From: Phycisphaeraceae bacterium
GTDB taxonomy: Bacteria > Planctomycetota > Phycisphaerae > Phycisphaerales > Phycisphaeraceae
Direction of reading: 5' to 3'
Length of the DNA stretch: 6,992 bases
Assembly: GCA_007119405.1 (NCBI GenBank)
Contig: SKPT01000353.1
Span: 1-6,992 of the forward strand
Under the pieces are notes generated by a model. The model was not told the DNA's origin, searched no databases, and saw only the letters and a list, made by a program, of their open reading frames with translations. This document shows positions 1 to 5,114 of this stretch, piece by piece. How positions within the stretch are numbered: the stretch's first letter is position 1; the number at the start of each line of letters is the position of its first letter. The translations under genes were made by a program, and so were the position numbers.

Positions 1-237
1 GGGGGTGTATTCGTGCAGGAGGATGAAGGTGGGGCTGGAGACCTGGCGGGGGTCCAGGCCCAGGCCCCGCGCCAGGCCGCGGACGAAGTGGGTCTTGCCC
101 GCCCCGAGCTCGCCGGTCAGGCCGACCAGGTCGCCCGGCCGCAGCAGCGTCGCCAGCGTGGCGGCAAGGGCCGTGGTGTCCGCGGCGGTCGCGGCGGTCA
201 GGCTCAACGATTCCGGTTCAGCGGCATCCGTTGGCAT
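1..237 (-). CDS. tsaE: TsaE, tRNA N6-threonylcarbamoyladenosine (t6A) biosynthesis ATPase, N-terminal part (cut by window edge)
   Basis: Only the first 79 residues are present; the family is usually about 150-160 residues, so the Walker B region and C-terminus lie off the left edge. TsaE is a small cytoplasmic P-loop ATPase that works with TsaB and TsaD in adding threonylcarbamoyl to A37 of ANN-decoding tRNAs. Seen here: a Walker A loop GELGAGKTHF at residues 42-51, the following helix FVRGLARGLGL, and the family motif SSPTFILLHEY at residues 67-77. This order and spacing are typical of TsaE. The ATG at 235-237 was chosen because no ATG, GTG or TTG lies upstream in frame as far as the kinase stop; no strong Shine-Dalgarno precedes it. 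It lies 118 bp downstream of the kinase gene on the same strand and could be cotranscribed. Identification is firm despite the truncation. Confidence 0.93.
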   Translation of the reverse strand, partial: MPTDAAEPESLSLTAATAADTTALAATLATLLRPGDLVGLTGELGAGKTHFVRGLARGLGLDPRQVSSPTFILLHEYTP

Positions 238-262
238 CGTCGGCCGTCCAGGTTCTGTCGGA

Positions 263-296
263 GCACGGGTGCCACTGGCGGCTTGTCCGCCCGTGC
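263..296 (-). terminator. Hairpin between the kinase gene and tsaE (weak terminator or attenuator candidate)
   Basis: A 7-bp perfect inverted repeat, GCACGGG at 263-269 and CCCGTGC at 290-296, encloses 20 nt. An alternative 5-bp stem (277-281 with 287-291, loop of 5) competes with it. It lies after the kinase stop and before the tsaE start in the direction of transcription. There is no run of T after it, so intrinsic termination is doubtful, and such short stems are common in DNA this GC-rich. Confidence 0.25.
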
Positions 297-355
297 CGGG
301 GCGTTGCCTCCGAGTTGCGGGTGTCGATTTTGCCGCGATCGAGGATGGCCCGGGC

Positions 356-1603
356 TCACCCGCCCGTGACCAGCATCGCCACGAGCAGGCCGGTGGCGGC
401 GCCCCAGCCCGCCAGGGCCAGCCAGAACAGCGGCCGACTGGTCAGCGGCTGCTCGATGACGCGCATCATCTGTGTCTCGCCGCCGCCGGCCGTCTCCACC
501 TGCTCCAGCGCCGCCAGCGAGGAGAGGTCGAACATCTTCCGTGCCTGCATGGGCGGCTCGCCCTTGAACACCGCCTCCAGATCCGCGACCAGGTCGTTGG
601 CCGTGGCGTAGCGCTGATCCGGATCCTTGGCCATGCACACCTCCACGATCTCCGAGATGCCCGTGGACAGCGCCGGGTTGATGTGGTCCGGCGGGACGAG
701 CTCGGCCCGGAGGTGCTTGTGCATCACCGCCGAGGGGTTGGCTCCCTCGAAGGGCACCTGCCCGGTGAGCATGTGGTAGAGCGTCGCGCCGAGGCTGTAG
801 ATGTCCGCCCGGGCGTCGACGTGCACCTCACCGCGGATCTGCTCGGGCGAGATGTAGTAGGGGGTGCCGAAGGCCTTGCCCTGCTCGGCCTCGGCGGCCT
901 CGCGGTCGGACACCGCCCGGGCCAGGCCCATGTCCGCGAGCTTGGCGGAACCCTCGCGCGTGATCATGATGTTCTTGGGCTTGACGTCGCGGTGGATGAA
1001 GCCCTGCTCGTGGGCGTGGGCCAGCGCCATGGTGATCTGGATGGCGATGCGCAGCGCTTCCTTCTCCGGGTAGGGGCCCTTCTCCGTGATGTCGTCAAAG
1101 GCGGTGCGGCCTTCGACGTACTCCATGACGAAGTAGTGGAACTCGCCGGCCTTGCCCACGTCGATGGCCTGGACGATGTGGGGGTGGTTGAGCTTGGCGG
1201 CGGCCTTGCCCTCGGCGTAGAAGCGGTCGACGAACTGCGGGTTGTTGGTGTGCTTGCGGGGCAGGATCTTGATCGCCACCCAGCGGTCGAGGCTGAGCTG
1301 CTTGGCCTTGTAGACGGTGGCCATGGCCCCGGAGCCGAGCTTCTGCACGATCGCGTAGCCGGGGATCTGCTGCTCGGTCTTCTGCGTGTCGATGTCGGGG
1401 CGCAGGCGTTCGACCTGGCGTCGGGTGACCACGCCCTCGGCGATGAGGACCTCGGCCAGCGAGGCCTGGTTGGGGTCGGACTCGCCGCTGGCGCGGCGCT
1501 GCATCTGGAGGCAGCGCTGCACCTCCTCGGCGGTGGCGAGGCCCTTTTCGACCACGAGTCGACCCAGGGCCGAGTCCAGGCTGGATTGGATCGTCTCTGC
1601 CAT
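356..1603 (-). CDS. Membrane-anchored Hanks-type Ser/Thr protein kinase with N-terminal MshEN/GspE-N-like module
   Basis: A 415-residue protein kinase expected to phosphorylate Ser/Thr on protein targets from the inner face of the membrane. Residues 11-70 hold two helical half-repeats, LGRLVVEKG (13-21) and LAEVLIAEG (49-57), like the N-domain of type II secretion/pilus ATPases. The kinase domain spans about 83-345: glycine loop LGSGAMATV (89-97), VAIK with Lys112, helix-C Glu131, catalytic HRDVKPKN (204-211, Asp206), a DMG in place of DFG (224-226), and the activation segment end GTPYYISPEQ (246-255). All catalytic residues are present, so it should be active. A hydrophobic helix at about 391-412 (PLFWLALAGWGAATGLLVAML) ends the protein; there are no PASTA or other extracellular repeats. 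Start chosen at ATG 1601-1603, preceded by GGAACCCTG. A TTG in frame at 1684 is rejected because it coincides with the promoter -35 box. Targets are not predictable from context. Confidence 0.93.
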   Translation of the reverse strand: MAETIQSSLDSALGRLVVEKGLATAEEVQRCLQMQRRASGESDPNQASLAEVLIAEGVVTRRQVERLRPDIDTQKTEQQIPGYAIVQKLGSGAMATVYKAKQLSLDRWVAIKILPRKHTNNPQFVDRFYAEGKAAAKLNHPHIVQAIDVGKAGEFHYFVMEYVEGRTAFDDITEKGPYPEKEALRIAIQITMALAHAHEQGFIHRDVKPKNIMITREGSAKLADMGLARAVSDREAAEAEQGKAFGTPYYISPEQIRGEVHVDARADIYSLGATLYHMLTGQVPFEGANPSAVMHKHLRAELVPPDHINPALSTGISEIVEVCMAKDPDQRYATANDLVADLEAVFKGEPPMQARKMFDLSSLAALEQVETAGGGETQMMRVIEQPLTSRPLFWLALAGWGAATGLLVAMLVTGG

Positions 1604-1655
1604 CAGGGTTCCGGGTCCGCGCGACCGGCCGCTGTCTCGCGGGAGGTGAGCCGGG

Positions 1656-1684
1656 ACCGTAGAGGCGCGGCTCGCGGCTGTCAA
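1656..1684 (-). promoter_or_regulatory. Sigma70-like promoter of the kinase gene
   Basis: On the minus strand a perfect -35 box TTGACA (1684-1679) is followed after exactly 17 nt by TACGGT (1661-1656), which keeps the key T, A and final T of the -10 consensus. Transcription would start near 1649, giving a leader of about 45 nt before the ATG at 1603. Position, spacing and orientation all fit; the GC-rich -10 suggests a moderate promoter. No experimental support is available from sequence alone. Confidence 0.5.
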
Positions 1685-1690
1685 GGCCTA

Positions 1691-1718
1691 TTGTTCGCGC
1701 CCCGAGCCGGCGCGACAA
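1691..1718. promoter_or_regulatory. Imperfect dyad in the divergent promoter region (candidate operator)
   Basis: TTGTTCGCGCC (1691-1701) and GGCGCGACAA (1709-1718) are inverted copies with one extra base in the left arm, separated by 7 nt. The dyad begins 6 bp upstream of the kinase -35 box and lies about 90 bp upstream of the synthase -10 box, the usual position for an activator or repressor site serving divergent genes. An AT-rich patch, TTATCTTATC, follows at about 1725-1734. It could equally be a chance hairpin. Confidence 0.3.
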
Positions 1719-1810
1719 CACCGATTATCTTATCGTGCTACGCCCGGGGCGGGTTGATGGGTCGCCGGCCCCGGTCGGCAAATCACCCGGCACGAACCGG
1801 CCCGGGCCGG

Positions 1811-1816
1811 TACAAT
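1811..1816 (+). promoter_or_regulatory. -10 box of the polyprenyl diphosphate synthase gene
   Basis: TACAAT matches the -10 consensus in 5 of 6 positions and stands out in very GC-rich DNA. No good -35 box lies 16-18 nt upstream. A start near 1823 would give a short leader of about 25 nt that still includes the Shine-Dalgarno sequence GAGGTG at 1836-1841. Confidence 0.4.
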
Positions 1817-1847
1817 CCATGCTCCGCAAGCCCCCGAGGTGCCCTTC

Positions 1848-2864
1848 ATGCTCGTGCTGGCCCAGCGCCAAGGCAGAATCCACCAGCGGCTGGCCGAGGA
1901 GTTGGCCGAGGTCCAGGACCGCTTCGCGCGCCAGCTCATCTCGGACCTGGAGTGCGTCAATGAGCTGGTGACCCACGTCGAGCGCTACCGCGGCAAGATG
2001 CTCCGCCCCACCCTCGTGCTCGTGACCGCGATGGCGACCGACCCGGCCTCGCGCCTGGCCGTCGCCGAGGCCCACCGCGTTGTCGCCACGGTCTTCGAGA
2101 TGGTGCACATGGCGACGCTGGTGCACGACGACATCCTCGACGAGGCCGAGATGCGCCGCCGCGGCGCCACCATCAACCACCTGGCCGGCAACGAGGCGGC
2201 CGTCATGCTCGGCGACTACCTCATCAGCCACGCCTACCACCTGTGCTCGAGCCTGGGCCGGCCGACAATCTCCAGCGCCATCGCCGAGGCGACCAACACG
2301 GTCTGCGAAGGCGAGCTGCTGCAACTGGCCAACCGCAACAACTGGGCCCTGGACGAGGCGACCTATTTCGAGATCATCCGCCGCAAGACGGCCAGCCTCT
2401 GCGGCATCTGCTGCCGCGTCGCCGCCAGCCTCAACGGCGCCTCGCCCGCCGCCGAGGCCGCCTGCCACGACTACGGCGAGAAGCTGGGCATCGCCTTTCA
2501 GATCGTCGACGACCTGCTGGACCTGACGGGCGACGAGCAGGCGGTGGGCAAGACGCTGGGGCGCGACCTGGAGAAGGGCAAGCTGACGCTGCCGGTGATC
2601 CGCTTCCTGACCGAGGCGCAGGCCCCGGCCCGCGACGAGGCGCTGGCGCTGCTGGCCAGCGGCAACGGCCGCGGGGGCCCGGTGGATGCGGCCGAGCTGC
2701 TGCGTGACCGTCTGCTGGCGACCGGGGCGGTGGACACCGCCCGCCGCCGCGCCGCCGAGCTCGTGGACGAGGCCAAGGCCGGGCTGCTGGCGCACCTGCC
2801 GGACACGCCCGCCCGCTCCCTGATGCTCGACATGGCCGACGCCGTGCTGACGCGGCGGTTCTGA
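1848..2864 (+). CDS. Long-chain trans-polyprenyl diphosphate synthase (IspB/HepT class)
   Basis: A 338-residue cytoplasmic enzyme that adds isopentenyl diphosphate units head-to-tail to an allylic primer, giving the long prenyl tail of a respiratory quinone. Motifs in order: GKMLRP (49-54); first aspartate-rich motif DDILD (94-98) followed by RRRG (103-106); EGELLQL (154-160); RKT (179-181); FQIVDDLLD (217-225) containing the second aspartate-rich motif; GRDLEKGKLTLPVI (238-251). Length and motifs are complete. The residue five positions before the first DDxxD is Ala89 rather than an aromatic, which in this family goes with products longer than C20; exact length cannot be read from sequence. 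Planctomycetes commonly use menaquinone-6, so a menaquinone tail is a reasonable inference. The ATG at 1848 is chosen over GTG 1839 because GAGGTG at 1836-1841 sits 6 nt before it and the GTG forms part of that ribosome binding site. Confidence 0.92.
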   Translation: MLVLAQRQGRIHQRLAEELAEVQDRFARQLISDLECVNELVTHVERYRGKMLRPTLVLVTAMATDPASRLAVAEAHRVVATVFEMVHMATLVHDDILDEAEMRRRGATINHLAGNEAAVMLGDYLISHAYHLCSSLGRPTISSAIAEATNTVCEGELLQLANRNNWALDEATYFEIIRRKTASLCGICCRVAASLNGASPAAEAACHDYGEKLGIAFQIVDDLLDLTGDEQAVGKTLGRDLEKGKLTLPVIRFLTEAQAPARDEALALLASGNGRGGPVDAAELLRDRLLATGAVDTARRRAAELVDEAKAGLLAHLPDTPARSLMLDMADAVLTRRF

Positions 2865-2908
2865 AAGGGGCGGCTTCTCGCTTCCTGCTGGCCGTGACCG
2901 CCCGTTTA

Positions 2909-3033
2909 ACGCCCGTCCTGAGCGAAGCGAAGGGCGGGATTTCTGAGGCGAGGGTCCGATTCGTGCGCACCAGATGGCGGGGCGCTTCCCGGACATCCCG
3001 CCCTTGGCTCGCGGACTCGCTCAGGACGGGCGT
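2909..3033. repeat. REP/BIME-like pair of inverted hairpins
   Basis: The outer arms ACGCCCGTCCTGAGCGA (2909-2925) and TCGCTCAGGACGGGCGT (3017-3033) are perfect 17-bp inverted copies. Inner arms AAGGGCGGGAT (2930-2940) and ATCCCGCCCTT (2995-3005) are perfect 11-bp inverted copies. Each half also folds alone: 2912-2919 pairs with 2931-2938 (8 bp, one G-T), and 2997-3004 pairs with 3023-3030 (7 of 8). The core CCTGAGCGAAGCGAAGG resembles a short intergenic repeat I recall from many environmental genomes. It fills the gap after the synthase stop and before the signalling gene's promoter, and might also end transcription. A weaker 6-bp stem (2868-2873 with 2898-2903) lies just after the synthase stop. 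Confidence 0.75.
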
Positions 3034-3050
3034 CAAGGGCCCGAGCCCCC

Positions 3051-3080
3051 CTGAACGCTGGCGCCGTCATGTCGTAGAAT
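3051..3080 (+). promoter_or_regulatory. Candidate promoter of the PAS-GAF-receiver gene
   Basis: TAGAAT at 3075-3080 matches the -10 consensus in 5 of 6 positions. Eighteen nt upstream is CTGAAC (3051-3056), a weak -35 that keeps the central TGA. Transcription would start near 3087 and give a leader of about 80 nt. It lies just outside the inverted-repeat element, on the side of the gene it would serve. Confidence 0.4.
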
Positions 3081-3120
3081 CATGCGGGCGTCGGCCATCG
3101 CCGATGTTATGGGTACCCCC

Positions 3121-3141
3121 CGCCGGCTGGCGGAGCCGGCG
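3121..3141 (+). promoter_or_regulatory. Leader hairpin upstream of the PAS-GAF-receiver gene
   Basis: CGCCGGC (3121-3127) and GCCGGCG (3135-3141) form a perfect 7-bp stem with a 7-nt loop, 25 nt before the ATG at 3167. No Shine-Dalgarno sequence lies between them. The hairpin would be in the 5' untranslated region if the candidate promoter is correct. It might affect translation or mRNA stability; no known riboswitch is recognisable. Confidence 0.3.
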
Positions 3142-3166
3142 CGAGCTCCCGCGCTTATGAGCAGCC

Positions 3167-4888
3167 ATGGCCCAGAGCAAGCCACGCGTACTTGTGTTCG
3201 CCGGTAACGTCGCCCGGCACAGCGATGTCGCCAAGCTCCTGGCCGATCGCTTCGAAGTCGACACCTTCGACAGCCACGAGCAGGCCCTGGCGGCGCTGCG
3301 CACCGAGCAGTACCACGCCGTGTTCGCCGACGTCGGGGATTTCCTGCCCCTGGAGCGGGGGCTGGTCGGGGGCAAGTCCAGCCTGATCCTCAACACCATC
3401 GGCGAGGGCGTGTGCATCGTCGACGCCGACGGCCGATGCTCCTGGTCCAACCAGCGCATGCGCACGTTTACGCCGGCGGTCATGGAGAACGTCCGGCGCA
3501 TCTGCGTCCAGGCCCAGTCGATCTTCAGCGCCCAGACCAGCCCGATCCGCAGCGGCAACACCCGCGCCCGATCCAAGAAGTTCACCTTCCAGGTCGAGGA
3601 TCACTACTACGAGCTGATCTGCTCGCCGGTGGTCGACGACGACCAGAAGATCCAGCAGGTCGTCGGCGTCGTGTGGGACGCGACCAGCGGCAAGCGGCTG
3701 CAGACGAAGATCGACGCCATCGACGCCGCCGGCCGCGAGCTTGCCCGCATCGAGGGCGACGCGGTGGCCAAGCTCTCGCCCAGCGAACGCCTCAGGCTCC
3801 TGCAGGACAAGATCATCCGCTACTCCAAGGACCTGATGCACTTCGACCACTTCGCCATCCGCCTGTTCGACAAGCGGACCAACCGCCTGGAGGTGGTCAT
3901 CGCCGAGGGCCTGCCCCCCGAGGCGCTGGAGATCGACCTCTACGCCCAGCCCGAGGGCAACGGGATCAGCGGCTACGTCGCGGCCACCGGGCGCAGCTAC
4001 ATCTGCCACGACACCGAAAAAGACCCGCGCTACGTGCTGGGCCTGCAGCACTCCAAGAGCTCGCTGACCGTGCCGCTGATGCTCTTCGACGAAGTCGTCG
4101 GCGTCTACAACATCGAGTCCGAGCAGATCGGGGCCTTCAACGAGGACGACCGCCAGTTCGCCGAGATCTTCGGCCGATACGTCGCGCTGGCGCTAAACAT
4201 CCTGGACCTGCTCGTCGTCGAGCGCTACACGACCAGCGGGCAGATCACCGACTCGGTGGTCCAGGAGATGGCCCAGCCGCTCAACGACATTGTCACGGAC
4301 GCCGAGACGCTCATGGAGCAGTACATCGGCGACAACGCGATGCGGCACAAGCTCAACCGCATCGTCGACGGGGTCGATGCCGTGCGCCACGCGATCCGCG
4401 ATGTCGCCGCCGGGCCCAAGACGATCCTGGGCAAGGACCAGGCCCAGCCGGAGGAGCACGACCCGCTGCTGGACTGCAAGCGCGTGCTCGTGGCCGACGA
4501 CGAGCCCAACATCCGCCAGACCATCGGCGACGTGCTGCGCAAGCACGGGGCGCAGGTGCAACTGGTCAAGGACGGCTACGAGGCGGTGACCTACCTGGAT
4601 CAGGAGCCGTTCGACCTGGTCATCAGTGACATCAAGATGCCGTACCGCAATGGCTACGAGATCTTCGCCGCCGCCCAGCGCCAGACGCCCAAGCCACCCG
4701 TGGTGTTGATGACCGGCTTCGGCTACGACCCGCACCACTCGATCGTCCGCGCCAGCCAGGAGGGGCACACGGCCGTGCTCTTCAAGCCCTTCAAGGTGGA
4801 CCAGCTCATCGAAGAGGTCCACAACGCCCTGGGCGCCCGGGACGACCACGAGCAGCAGACCCCGACGAACGCCCAGCAGGGGCAATGA
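3167..4888 (+). CDS. PAS-GAF signalling protein with C-terminal receiver domain and no kinase ATPase domain
   Basis: A 573-residue soluble protein. Residues 6-62 resemble the first half of a receiver domain (VLVFAGN, then HAVFADVGDF), but the acidic pair is replaced by Ala12-Gly13. Residues about 72-178 form a PAS-like domain (IGEGVCIVDADGRCSWSNQRM; closing IQQVVGVVWDATSGK). Residues about 203-346 form a GAF domain (GNGISGYVAATGRSYICHD; LTVPLMLFDEVVGVYNIES). Residues 357-412 look like a dimerisation/H-box helix pair, but the usual histidine position is Gln366 in VVQEMAQPLND. The C-terminal receiver (438-556) is complete: Asp444-Asp445, phosphoacceptor Asp488 in ISDIKMP, Thr516 and Lys540. No transmembrane segment, HATPase or output domain is seen, so phosphate must come from another kinase. 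The ATG at 3167 has no Shine-Dalgarno; an ATG at 3157 is out of frame. The acidic/Gln-rich tail from about 559 is probably disordered. Ligands and partner are unknown. Confidence 0.88.
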   Translation: MAQSKPRVLVFAGNVARHSDVAKLLADRFEVDTFDSHEQALAALRTEQYHAVFADVGDFLPLERGLVGGKSSLILNTIGEGVCIVDADGRCSWSNQRMRTFTPAVMENVRRICVQAQSIFSAQTSPIRSGNTRARSKKFTFQVEDHYYELICSPVVDDDQKIQQVVGVVWDATSGKRLQTKIDAIDAAGRELARIEGDAVAKLSPSERLRLLQDKIIRYSKDLMHFDHFAIRLFDKRTNRLEVVIAEGLPPEALEIDLYAQPEGNGISGYVAATGRSYICHDTEKDPRYVLGLQHSKSSLTVPLMLFDEVVGVYNIESEQIGAFNEDDRQFAEIFGRYVALALNILDLLVVERYTTSGQITDSVVQEMAQPLNDIVTDAETLMEQYIGDNAMRHKLNRIVDGVDAVRHAIRDVAAGPKTILGKDQAQPEEHDPLLDCKRVLVADDEPNIRQTIGDVLRKHGAQVQLVKDGYEAVTYLDQEPFDLVISDIKMPYRNGYEIFAAAQRQTPKPPVVLMTGFGYDPHHSIVRASQEGHTAVLFKPFKVDQLIEEVHNALGARDDHEQQTPTNAQQGQ

Positions 4889-4937
4889 TCGCCTTTCCAG
4901 GGTGGGCGTTCGCCGTCGCCGAATCGTTCACGGCGTT

Positions 4938-5057
4938 GGGTGCCACTGACAAGGCCGTCCTCGGCCTTGTCAGTGCCTGTCGGCGTGGCGGGGCCATGAC
5001 GCCGATCCGCACTGACAAGCTCCGCCCCCGCCACACCTCCGCTTGTCAGTGGCACCC
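4938..5057. repeat. Palindromic element with four alternating CACTGACAAG copies
   Basis: Four copies of CACTGACAAG alternate in orientation: 4944-4953 (+), 4966-4975 (-), 5010-5019 (+) and 5042-5051 (-). The first two form a hairpin with a perfect 14-bp stem (4944-4957 with 4962-4975) and the 4-nt loop TCCT. The last two form an 11-bp stem (5010-5020 with 5041-5051) with a 20-nt loop. The whole can also fold as nested arms: GGGTGCCACTGACAAG (4938-4953) pairs perfectly with 5042-5057, 4966-4976 pairs with 5009-5019, and TCGGCGT (4980-4986) pairs with 4999-5005. It fills the gap between two convergent genes, so it could serve as a two-way transcription barrier or be a REP-like mobile repeat. 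No T-run follows any stem. Confidence 0.8.
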
Positions 5058-5095
5058 CATCCGCGACGAATGGTTTGAAGGCGATCGAACGCAGG

Positions 5096-5114
5096 TGGCG
5101 GTGATGGACCGCCA
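5096..5114 (-). terminator. Hairpin directly after the helicase stop codon
   Basis: TGGCGGT (5096-5102) and ACCGCCA (5108-5114) form a perfect 7-bp stem with a 5-nt loop that begins at the base after the helicase stop codon (5115-5117). In the direction of helicase transcription there is no T-run after the stem, so it is at best a weak or Rho-assisted terminator, or a 3'-end stabiliser. Confidence 0.35.

Noticed and set aside
1604..1684. N-terminal extension of the kinase from TTG at 1684.
   Set aside because: The TTG is the first half of the TTGACA -35 box, the added 27 residues have no domain features, and ATG 1603 begins directly before the conserved N-terminal module.
1839..1841. GTG as the start of the polyprenyl diphosphate synthase.
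   Set aside because: It is the end of the GAGGTG ribosome site for the ATG at 1848 and has no such site of its own.
5..1963. A 652-codon open frame on the plus strand across tsaE, the kinase and the divergent gap.
   Set aside because: It runs antisense to two genes with complete motif sets and its translation is low-complexity, Arg/Gly/Leu/Val-rich text typical of shadow frames in GC-rich DNA.
2868..2903. GGGCGG/CCGCCC stem after the synthase stop as an intrinsic terminator.
   Set aside because: Only 6 bp with a 24-nt loop and a short GTTT after it; too weak to call as a separate feature.
1725..2996. A 423-codon minus-strand frame opposite the polyprenyl diphosphate synthase.
   Set aside because: The plus-strand enzyme has both aspartate-rich motifs and a ribosome binding site; the opposite frame shows no recognisable domain and spans the repeat element.
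3155..4051. A 298-codon minus-strand frame opposite the PAS-GAF-receiver gene, with a similar one at 4193-4885.
   Set aside because: They mirror codon bias of the real gene and contain no family motifs; the plus-strand protein has clear GAF and receiver domains.
4938..5057. CRISPR array considered because of four short repeats.
   Set aside because: The copies alternate in orientation, are only about 10-11 nt, and have unequal spacers of 12, 34 and 22 nt; there are no cas genes.
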